This document shows positions 1 to 6,579 of a stretch of DNA of 18,242 nucleotides, one piece after another. The notes beneath the pieces were generated by a model, which was not told the origin of the DNA, did no database searches, and was given only the letters and a program-made list of their open reading frames with translations. A program made the translations under genes and the position numbers. This stretch comes from Bacteroidota bacterium. GTDB taxonomy: Bacteria > Bacteroidota > Bacteroidia > JAADEI01. The stretch is taken from the NCBI GenBank assembly GCA_024280615.1, contig JAJRPU010000070.1:1-18242 (forward strand), written 5' to 3'. Position 1 is the stretch's first letter. Each line of letters starts with the position of its first letter.

Positions 1-1
1 T

Positions 2-1279
2 ACTAAACTGGGTTATCCTGACATTAGCATCACTGCCCTTTTGCCAATTGGGATAATCGTGCTTGGAATTACAGGCATCTACTTCTGGACTGTAGGATGG
101 AGACTTCTTCCTTCCCGAAGAGACTTAAGCCAGGAAACCATAGAACAGAGTAGGGAATATATGGCAGAAGCTAGGGTAAGGAAAGATTCGCCGTTGGTCG
201 GGCAAACTGTTGGCAAAGCACATCTAAGACAGCTAAAGGGACTATTTTTGGTTGCTATTGAACGAGACGGAGAGCTTATCGTTCCGGTCAAAAGGTCAGA
301 AGAGATTCAAGAAAACGATATTCTATTATTTACAGGACGTCCGGAAACAATCATTGACCTCATTCAGTCGCGTCCCGGCTTGGAACTGCCACAACAGAAC
401 AAGCTACGGAACGTTCCTAGGCAGGAAATAGTGGAAGCCGTTGTTCCCATAAATTCAACGCTCGTAAGACAAAGAGTTAAGGACACTAATTTCAGGAGCA
501 AGTATGACGCTGCAATCATTGCTGTTCACAGACAGGGAGAACGCCTACACAAGAAAATAGGAGATATTGTGTTGCAACCTGGAGACATGCTGCTTTTGAT
601 GGTAGGGGGAGATTTCTGGAACCGTGTCAATGAAGACAATAACATTTATGTAGTGGGCAAAGTCGGAGAAGTTATCCAATATAAAGGATGGCGAGACATT
701 CTGATTGTGGGTGGTAGTGCTCTTGCCTTGCTTCTGGCTATGCTCAAAATAGTACCATTATTCCACGCATTGGTTACTTTACTGGCTGGACTTCTGTTGT
801 TTAGAATAATCAAACTGCAAGATTTAAGTTCACGACTTGATTGGAACCTACTGCTTATTTGTGCTATGGCTATCCCCATTGGATTCGCTGTTAAAAAAGT
901 TGGTCTGGCAGATAAGATAGTTGAATCATATTTGACTATAATTGGAGATGCTCCTATATGGCTAATGCTTTTTGCATTCTACCTGCTCGCAAACATTATA
1001 ACGGAAATCATGTTCAATGTGGGAGCGGCTGCGATAGTTGCTCCACTTGCTGTGTCCCTTGCCACACACTTAGGCATCCCTGTAACGCCAGTTATTTTAA
1101 CTGCTATGTTTGCCGTTGCCCTCAGTGTTCTGACCCCTTATGGTTATCAAGTCAACCTAATGGTACTGGGTCCCGGCAACTATAGATTTAAAGACTATTT
1201 CAAAGTTGGTTTGCCACTGGCAATTCTGTATGCCATCATTGTCCCTGCACTAATCTGGACAATTTACTTTCATAAATGA
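2..1279 (+). CDS. SLC13-family permease with two TrkA-C domains, 5' partial (probable sulfate importer)
   Basis: Inner-membrane anion transporter of the SLC13/DASS type. The frame is open to the window edge, giving about 425 residues, so the first half of the protein lies outside; the TTG at 41 is not a convincing start. From the N end one sees a membrane segment, two soluble TrkA-C (RCK-C) domains at roughly residues 65-125 and 145-215, then hydrophobic segments to the C end. The block LTPYGYQVNLMVLGPGNYRF near the C end is characteristic of the TrkA-C-containing SLC13 proteins. Family members carry sulfate or dicarboxylates; the cysC, sat and cysQ genes just downstream point to sulfate. The C-terminal repeat reads TEIMFNVGAAAIVAP, where relatives usually have a Ser-Asn-containing motif before the alanines, so ion coupling may differ. 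Family confident; substrate inferred from context. Confidence 0.9.
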   Translation, partial: TKLGYPDISITALLPIGIIVLGITGIYFWTVGWRLLPSRRDLSQETIEQSREYMAEARVRKDSPLVGQTVGKAHLRQLKGLFLVAIERDGELIVPVKRSEEIQENDILLFTGRPETIIDLIQSRPGLELPQQNKLRNVPRQEIVEAVVPINSTLVRQRVKDTNFRSKYDAAIIAVHRQGERLHKKIGDIVLQPGDMLLLMVGGDFWNRVNEDNNIYVVGKVGEVIQYKGWRDILIVGGSALALLLAMLKIVPLFHALVTLLAGLLLFRIIKLQDLSSRLDWNLLLICAMAIPIGFAVKKVGLADKIVESYLTIIGDAPIWLMLFAFYLLANIITEIMFNVGAAAIVAPLAVSLATHLGIPVTPVILTAMFAVALSVLTPYGYQVNLMVLGPGNYRFKDYFKVGLPLAILYAIIVPALIWTIYFHK

Positions 1280-1372
1280 ACTAAATGACCGAACTTTGCA
1301 TTAATGGAATTGTAAAGAACGAAAATGAAAACAGAATGAGCAACACGTTAACCTAAGAAAAGAAAAGACTCT

Positions 1373-1987
1373 ATGGGAGGCGAAGTAAGAATTATAATTC
1401 CTCACAAGCACAAGATAACTAAGGAGGATAGAGCTAAGAGATATAATCAAAAGCCTACCATAATCTGGTTCACTGGGCTATCTGGGTCAGGAAAAAGCAC
1501 GTTAGCAAGCAGAGTGGAAGAAATCCTATTTCATCAGTATGATGCTAAAACATACATTCTTGACGGTGATAACGTTAGGTCTGGACTAAACAAGGACCTT
1601 GGATTCTCTGCTGAAGACAGGCAAGAAAACATTCGTCGTATTGGAGAGGTGGCTAAATTGTTTGTTGACGCCGGTTTGATAGTTCTCACTGCTTTCATAT
1701 CCCCGTATAAAAAAGATAGGGATATGGTGCGTAATCTGGTTGAAGTGGGAGAATTCATAGAAGTTTATGTGAGGTGTCCATTAGAGGTGTGTGAGCAAAG
1801 GGACGTAAAAGGCTTATATAAAAAAGCACGAGCAGGAATCATTAAAAACTTTACTGGAATTGACGACCCATACGAAGAGCCTGAAAATCCAGAGATAATT
1901 GTTGATACACATTTACTATCGGTGGACGAAGCAGCGAAGGAAATCATCCAGTACCTCGTTGAACATGGATATATTAAATCTCAATAG
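1373..1987 (+). CDS. cysC: Adenylyl-sulfate (APS) kinase
   Basis: Cytosolic enzyme that phosphorylates APS with ATP to make PAPS. The 204 residues are close to the usual length for free-standing CysC. A P-loop (GLSGSGKS) lies at 35-42, the substrate motif DGDNVR at 64-69, the FISPY motif with its conserved Ser at 108-112, KGLYKKAR at 146-153 and the lid motif FTGIDDPYEEP at 160-170; nothing catalytic is missing. The ATG at 1373 has no Shine-Dalgarno sequence (upstream bases are A-rich). The gene lies 93 bases after the permease and 91 bases before sat, in the same direction. Relatives are sometimes fused to CysN or Sat; this one is separate. It probably acts with sat to supply PAPS for cysteine synthesis or sulfation. 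Confidence 0.96.
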   Translation: MGGEVRIIIPHKHKITKEDRAKRYNQKPTIIWFTGLSGSGKSTLASRVEEILFHQYDAKTYILDGDNVRSGLNKDLGFSAEDRQENIRRIGEVAKLFVDAGLIVLTAFISPYKKDRDMVRNLVEVGEFIEVYVRCPLEVCEQRDVKGLYKKARAGIIKNFTGIDDPYEEPENPEIIVDTHLLSVDEAAKEIIQYLVEHGYIKSQ

Positions 1988-2008
1988 AGTTACACAAGGG
2001 CAATGAGA

Positions 2009-2030
2009 TTAACAAATCAAACATTGTTAA
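2009..2030 (+). promoter_or_regulatory. Short inverted repeat upstream of sat (possible operator)
   Basis: Two perfect 7-base arms, TTAACAA (2009-2015) and TTGTTAA (2024-2030), flank an 8-base spacer in the cysC-sat gap, 49 bases before the sat ATG. The stem is too AT-rich to be a convincing terminator and no T-run directly follows it. The symmetry would suit a dimeric regulator. A weak -7-like element, TCTCTTTG (2036-2043), follows it. It could be chance in an AT-rich gap. Confidence 0.25.
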
Positions 2031-2078
2031 CTGTTTCTCTTTGTAAACACACTCTAAAACTTGTAAATCATAATTGCT

Positions 2079-3248
2079 ATGATTGAACCGCACGGTGGCA
2101 AACTCATCTGGTTAGTTGCTACATCAGAGGAGGCAATGGAAAGAGCAAGGACCTTACCATCCATAGCAATAGCCCCTAGGCATGCCATTGATGCTGAAAT
2201 GATAGCAACGGGCGTATTCAGTCCCCTAACTGGGTTCCTTACGAAAGAGGAAGTTGATGAGGTTGTTAATTCCTTTCACTTACTTAATGGTGTGATATGG
2301 AGCATTCCCATAATGCTACCCGTTAGTGTAGACCAATGGAACGATATTCAAGAAGGAAAGGAATATGCGCTAACAGTAATGGGAGAGCCAATAGCCATAA
2401 TCAAAGTGACAGATAAATACCAATATGACCTGAAGCATTTGGCTAAGCAAATTTTTCTAACCGACGATGAGAATCATCCCGGTGTTCAAACAATTTATAA
2501 GTATGGTAAATTCTTTATTGCAGGAGACATAACCCTTGTCCAATCGTTTGTTAGTGCCCCGTTCAGACCAAACAAACCTAACATTAACGAGTCATATTAC
2601 ATGACTCCACGGGAAACAAGGAAGTTTTTTGAGACCAAAGGCTGGAAAACCATAGTTGCCTTCCAAACAAGGAATCCAATCCATCGTGCCCATGAATACC
2701 TCATCAAATGTGCCCTTGAAATGGCAGATGGTACCCTCATACACCCATTAGTCGGAGAAACAAAGAAAGATGACATTCCTGCTGACGTCAGAATGAGATG
2801 CTATGAAGTGCTGATTGACAACTATTTCAACAGGGACCGTGTCTTGTTAAGTGTTTTGCCTGCAAATATGTTCTATGCCGGTCCCAGAGAAGCAATCCAT
2901 CATATGATAATGAGGAAAAACTACGGGTGCTCTCACATGATAATTGGACGGGACCATGCTGGAGTGGGCAATTACTATGGCACTTACGACGCTCAGAAAC
3001 TGGCGGACCAATTCGCAGCTGAATTAGGTATTCAACCTCTGAAATTTGAACACGCTTTCTATTGCAAGAAGTGTAAGGCAATGGCAACGGCTAAGACCTG
3101 CCCCCACTCTGTCGAAGACCATGTATTCCTCAGTGGCACAAAGGTTCGTCAAATGCTTAGAGAAGGCAAGGACCTTCCGGAAGAATTCACAAGACCAGAA
3201 GTGGCACAAGTGCTTAAAGAATGGATTCAAACCCCTATAGCAAATTGA
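2079..3248 (+). CDS. sat: ATP sulfurylase, single-chain zinc-containing type (sulfate adenylyltransferase)
   Basis: Forms APS and pyrophosphate from ATP and sulfate in the cytosol. The 389 residues match the bacterial/archaeal Sat family, unrelated to the CysD/CysN heterodimer. An N-terminal PUA-like part (about 1-165) precedes the nucleotidyltransferase domain, which carries the HxxH-type active-site motif QTRNPIHRAH at 196-205 and GRDHAG at 290-295. Near the C end Cys329, Cys332, Cys341 and a nearby His (343) form the CxxC-x8-C pattern of the zinc site known in Thermus and archaeal enzymes. There is no C-terminal APS-kinase domain; cysC upstream fills that role. The ATG at 2079 has no Shine-Dalgarno sequence. 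Sat can also run in reverse in dissimilatory sulfur metabolism, but pairing with CysC and CysQ points to PAPS production. Confidence 0.96.
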   Translation: MIEPHGGKLIWLVATSEEAMERARTLPSIAIAPRHAIDAEMIATGVFSPLTGFLTKEEVDEVVNSFHLLNGVIWSIPIMLPVSVDQWNDIQEGKEYALTVMGEPIAIIKVTDKYQYDLKHLAKQIFLTDDENHPGVQTIYKYGKFFIAGDITLVQSFVSAPFRPNKPNINESYYMTPRETRKFFETKGWKTIVAFQTRNPIHRAHEYLIKCALEMADGTLIHPLVGETKKDDIPADVRMRCYEVLIDNYFNRDRVLLSVLPANMFYAGPREAIHHMIMRKNYGCSHMIIGRDHAGVGNYYGTYDAQKLADQFAAELGIQPLKFEHAFYCKKCKAMATAKTCPHSVEDHVFLSGTKVRQMLREGKDLPEEFTRPEVAQVLKEWIQTPIAN

Positions 3249-3301
3249 ACACAACCTTAATGATTAACACTCTGAAAGACTAACATCCAAATTCCAAACA
3301 A

Positions 3302-4174
3302 ATGGAACGAGAAAATCTGATTTTGAAAGGGATTGAAGCGGCTCTCAAAGCCGGAGACGAAATCAGAAAAGTATATGAACGACCCATTCAGGCAATTAAA
3401 AAGAAAGACTTTTCTCCTTTGACAGAGGCAGACCTCAATTCAGATAAAGTAATCAGGGAGACCCTTAAAGCAACGAGAATCTCTGTTATTTCAGAGGAAA
3501 ATGTTCCCCCACCTTCCAAACGGAAAGGCAAGAAGAGGTTTTGGCTTGTGGACCCCTTAGATGGAACAAGGGAGTTCGTGGAACGAAACGGACAATTTTG
3601 TGTGAGCATAGCACTTATTGAAGAAGGAAGCCCCACAATAGGAATTCTTTATGCCCCTGCAACAGACACTCTATATGTAGCAAGTGACAACGACAAACCA
3701 TTTAAAGTTCAAGGTGCTGGATACGTTAAAAGTTACATCACTTCCTACGAAGAATGGAAGGAACATGGGGAACCCCTCAAGCAATATGTTCCAGAGGAAG
3801 ATGAACCACTGCGAGTAATAGCCAGTGCCCATCATCTAAATGAAGAAACCCAACAATTCATCTATTTGCTTGAACGTGTTTTCGGAGAAGTTGAATTAAC
3901 ACAGAAGGGCAGTGCATTGAAATTCATTGCTATCGCTACGGGAGAGGCAGACGTGTATCCTCGCATCGCCCCTATCAATGAATGGGACATAGCCGCTGGG
4001 GTCCTTTTTGTTAAGAAGATGGGCGGGTCAGTGGTCCAATTCCCTTCAGGAGAAGAAATCACTTTTGGTAGCGATGAATTGAAAGCCCCGCCGTTCGTTG
4101 CATGGTCAACAGACAGTTTGCGGAAGCAATTTGAACAGGAGTTGAAGGAACAAAACATTGCCTTGACTGAATGA
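3302..4174 (+). CDS. cysQ: 3'(2'),5'-bisphosphate nucleotidase (PAP phosphatase), CysQ/inositol-monophosphatase family
   Basis: Hydrolyses PAP, the product left when PAPS is used, to AMP and phosphate. The 290-residue protein shows the metal-binding set of the lithium-sensitive phosphatase family: TEAD at 41-44, the Glu pair at 65-66, DPLDGT at 84-89 and NEWDIAAG at 226-233 with the catalytic-site Asp at 229. A segment at about 135-170 is longer and more charged than in short CysQ proteins. It starts 53 bases after sat and its TGA overlaps the next ATG as ATGA, so the next protein is probably translated by coupling. Other members of the fold act on inositol phosphate or fructose bisphosphate; the sulfate-gene context makes PAP by far the likeliest substrate. 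Confidence 0.92.
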   Translation: MERENLILKGIEAALKAGDEIRKVYERPIQAIKKKDFSPLTEADLNSDKVIRETLKATRISVISEENVPPPSKRKGKKRFWLVDPLDGTREFVERNGQFCVSIALIEEGSPTIGILYAPATDTLYVASDNDKPFKVQGAGYVKSYITSYEEWKEHGEPLKQYVPEEDEPLRVIASAHHLNEETQQFIYLLERVFGEVELTQKGSALKFIAIATGEADVYPRIAPINEWDIAAGVLFVKKMGGSVVQFPSGEEITFGSDELKAPPFVAWSTDSLRKQFEQELKEQNIALTE

Positions 4175-4611
4175 AAGCTTTTGGACGTCATACTCTCAAA
4201 ATAAAAGAGGAGGAAGGCAGAAAATTATTGTGGGACCCTGTAAGAAAAGGCTGGTTTTCTGCTTTTCCAGAAGAAAAAGTTAGGCAGTTAGCTATAGCAT
4301 TTTTGATTGAAGAGCTAAAAGTTCCCTCAATATACATAGCACCGGAATGGAAAATAAACAAATCATTACGTGCTGACATAGTGGTTTTCGGCATAGACCT
4401 CAAGCCTAAATTGGTTGTTGAATGCAAAGCCCCTGATAAATCTATTAATCCAGCAACTTGGTTGCAACTCTTTGAATACATTGAAAAACTAAGACCTAAA
4501 TATCTATGGCTGACCAATGGACGCCAGCACTGGATAGCCATATTTAATGAGGAAACTAATAAGTGGCAACAAATTGAAACTTTGCCACAATGGGATGACT
4601 TGAAGTTATAG
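4171..4611 (+). CDS. Free-standing HsdR N-terminal-like PD-(D/E)XK nuclease domain protein
   Basis: A 146-residue cytosolic protein matching the N-terminal nuclease domain of type I restriction subunit R, without helicase or translocase domains and with no hsdM or hsdS nearby. The catalytic core is intact: RADIVVF with Asp69, then VVECKAP with Glu84 and Lys86. The QxxxY motif known from this nuclease family follows at Gln99-Tyr103 (QLFEY). Upstream is a helical part with the conserved PEEKVRQ (34-40). The start overlaps the cysQ stop as ATGA (4171-4174). Such short proteins are common in Bacteroidota, usually without a restriction system, and their role is unknown; a housekeeping DNA-processing job is an inference. 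The fold is fairly sure, the function is not. Confidence 0.82.
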   Translation: MKAFGRHTLKIKEEEGRKLLWDPVRKGWFSAFPEEKVRQLAIAFLIEELKVPSIYIAPEWKINKSLRADIVVFGIDLKPKLVVECKAPDKSINPATWLQLFEYIEKLRPKYLWLTNGRQHWIAIFNEETNKWQQIETLPQWDDLKL

Positions 4612-4633
4612 CAACCATTCCATTTTTCTTGCC

Positions 4634-4641
4634 TATCTTTG
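4634..4641 (+). promoter_or_regulatory. Bacteroidota-type -7 promoter element
   Basis: TATCTTTG fits the TAnnTTTG -7 consensus of Bacteroidota sigma factors exactly. It sits between the stop of the nuclease-domain gene (4611) and the ATG of the beta-barrel gene (4664), leaving a short leader of about 15 bases. No clear -33 TTTG box is visible at the expected distance, so the call rests on the -7 match and its position. Confidence 0.5.
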
Positions 4642-4663
4642 TTCATACCAAAATAGGGAAGCT

Positions 4664-5353
4664 ATGAGAATGTACATATTGGCGGGAGTGGCAACTGTAT
4701 CTTTGTTAGTTGGAATGCCTTCAAACGCCCAAAACTTCAGGTTTGGGATTAATGGAGACGTAATGCTTTCTTGGCTTGTTTCAGACGATGATAATGTGGA
4801 AAGCAAGGGTATGGCACCCGGGTTCTCTTACGGGCTATGGGCGGAATACTTCTTTGCAAACAATTATGGGTTCACTTCCGGACTAAGAGTTTCCCACATG
4901 GGAGGATTCATCACATACAATAATGATGGGTTCTACATCATCTTGAAGGAAGACACTGCAATAGCATTGCCCGGAACAGGACTGAGATATTCCCTTCAAT
5001 ATGTTGAAATACCTATATCTTTAAAGTTTAAAACAAATGAGATTGGATATTTCACTTACTTTGGGCAATTTGGTTTTGTTCCCGGAATTCTTTGGAGGGC
5101 AAAAGCTAGAACAGATAATATAGTTGGGTTTGAAGAATACAAAAGGATATATGATATGAACTTCTTTAATGCTTCATTGCTTGTTGGATTTGGCTTAGAA
5201 TATAACCTTGCAGGAAACACATCGCTGCTTGTTAGACTGTCCTATGTTGGAGGTTTCACAGATATAACTAAACACAAGAGGCTTCTTCAGGATAAGGACA
5301 ATGCCAATGTCAGAATAAACTCAGTGAGGTTGGCAATCGGCTTCCTGTTCTAA
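4664..5353 (+). CDS. Outer-membrane beta-barrel protein (PorT/OMP_b-brl-like)
   Basis: A 229-residue exported protein. Residues 1-22 form a signal peptide, with a hydrophobic core (ILAGVATVSLLVGM) and a likely cleavage after SNA, before QNF. The rest alternates polar and hydrophobic residues in short strands separated by Gly/Asn/Asp turns, consistent with about eight antiparallel strands. It ends in Phe, as expected for a BAM-inserted barrel. The segment FGLEYNLAGNTSLLVRLSY resembles the Bacteroidota small-barrel families often labelled porin family or PorT. No catalytic motif is seen, so no function is assigned. It probably has its own promoter just upstream (TATCTTTG at 4634) and lies tail to tail with rodA, the two stop codons overlapping by 4 bases. 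Confidence 0.8.
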   Translation: MRMYILAGVATVSLLVGMPSNAQNFRFGINGDVMLSWLVSDDDNVESKGMAPGFSYGLWAEYFFANNYGFTSGLRVSHMGGFITYNNDGFYIILKEDTAIALPGTGLRYSLQYVEIPISLKFKTNEIGYFTYFGQFGFVPGILWRAKARTDNIVGFEEYKRIYDMNFFNASLLVGFGLEYNLAGNTSLLVRLSYVGGFTDITKHKRLLQDKDNANVRINSVRLAIGFLF

Positions 5354-6579
5354 CGCAGTAGGGTATATCGTTCCCTAGAGAAATTCAAGTAGATAAACAC
5401 CATCAAAGAGAAGGATAACATTTGGGAACCACCGTAACTAAATAGGGGTAGTGGAATTCCTATTACTGGAAGGAGTCCAAGGACCATTCCCAAGTTGATT
5501 AAGATATGCATCAGGAAGAAAGATGCAATTGCATGTGCATATATTTTAACCAGAGGAGACCTATGTTTTGAAACATATATAATCATCCGCAAGATTAGTG
5601 CTATATATAAAACCATTAAGATTGTTCCGCCGATAAAACCTGTTTCTTCGGCAACGGCACAGAAAATAAAATCGGTTGTTTGTTCGGGCACAAATTTAAA
5701 AGAAGTGAAAAATCCTTGTCCTAAGCCTGTTCCAGTAAGTCCCCCATAAGCAATAGCATTTTCTGCCTGAATAACATTATATGCTGCACCTCGTGGGTCC
5801 TTTTCCTGTCCCACAAGGACTTTTAATCTTTGTTGCTGATAGGGCTTCAAAACCTTTGTAAAAGCCCACTCCATAGAGAGAGTTATCAAAGTCACCAAAA
5901 CAACACCCCCAAAAACATATTTAATGTATTCCTTTTGCTTTCGGAAGATAAGGATTAACACTAACAAGGTAACTCCATAAAGAATCAAAAGATATTTTAT
6001 ATACCCTGCAATTACGGCAAGCAAAACAAGATACAATGCTATGCCTGCTATGACAAGGAGCCAAGGGAACCCGACGTATGTGAGGGCTAGCGGAACTGCG
6101 GCAAAGGTCATTGCAGACCCCCAATCCTTTTGAGCCAGAGCCAACAACGCTGGTAATACAGCCCACAAAGAACCCTTTACGGCAGTAATTACAGACGGTT
6201 TTCTTCTTGCGACCCATCTGGCAGTTATTAGGGCAGTGGCAACCTTTGCCAATTCAACAGGCTGGAACCTAAATCCACCTATGACCACCCAGGCGTGAAT
6301 ATTTCTTACAACTTGTCCCTGAACAATAGCAACAAGCATAAGCAAAATTGCAATGGTATAAAACAACCACGAAAAAGACAATATCAATTGACTATCAATC
6401 ATCAAGATTACAAATCCCACGACAAGGGATATGGCAAGCCACATTACCTGTCGCTGCCACACACCGCTAGCCCCTCCACTGGAAACATCAATAAAATACA
6501 AAGTCAAAATACTCCATACTGAAATAATCAGGTATATAATTAACACCCACCAATCCATCTTTTGCCTGCTCACAACCAT
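5350..6579 (-). CDS. rodA: RodA, SEDS-family peptidoglycan glycosyltransferase
   Basis: Polymerises lipid II into glycan strands during lateral wall growth, in the inner membrane, paired with PBP2. The 409-residue protein has about ten hydrophobic segments. SEDS motifs are present: QKDWG at 150-154 (relatives usually QPDxG), the loop KPYQQQRLKVLVG at 245-257, VPEQTTDFIF at 297-306 with the conserved Asp303 (usually LPERHTDFIF), and YGGS at 382-385. Being next to mrdA distinguishes it from FtsW. The ATG shares its first base with the mrdA stop (TAATG), supporting this start; an in-frame Met8 is the alternative. It is the last gene of the block, and its TAG overlaps the stop of the convergent beta-barrel gene. 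Confidence 0.95.
   Translation of the reverse strand: MVVSRQKMDWWVLIIYLIISVWSILTLYFIDVSSGGASGVWQRQVMWLAISLVVGFVILMIDSQLILSFSWLFYTIAILLMLVAIVQGQVVRNIHAWVVIGGFRFQPVELAKVATALITARWVARRKPSVITAVKGSLWAVLPALLALAQKDWGSAMTFAAVPLALTYVGFPWLLVIAGIALYLVLLAVIAGYIKYLLILYGVTLLVLILIFRKQKEYIKYVFGGVVLVTLITLSMEWAFTKVLKPYQQQRLKVLVGQEKDPRGAAYNVIQAENAIAYGGLTGTGLGQGFFTSFKFVPEQTTDFIFCAVAEETGFIGGTILMVLYIALILRMIIYVSKHRSPLVKIYAHAIASFFLMHILINLGMVLGLLPVIGIPLPLFSYGGSQMLSFSLMVFIYLNFSRERYTLLR

Noticed and set aside
41..43. TTG at 41 as start of the permease gene
   Set aside because: The frame is open to the window edge and the protein begins in the middle of a transporter; the gene is truncated by the window.
1280..1372. Permease-cysC gap searched for a promoter, terminator or small gene
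   Set aside because: GAACTTTG at 1293-1300 only half matches the -7 consensus; no hairpin with a T-run and no convincing small open frame.
4188..4646. 152-residue open frame on the - strand opposite the nuclease-domain gene
   Set aside because: Antisense shadow; the + strand frame has clear catalytic motifs and a coupled start.
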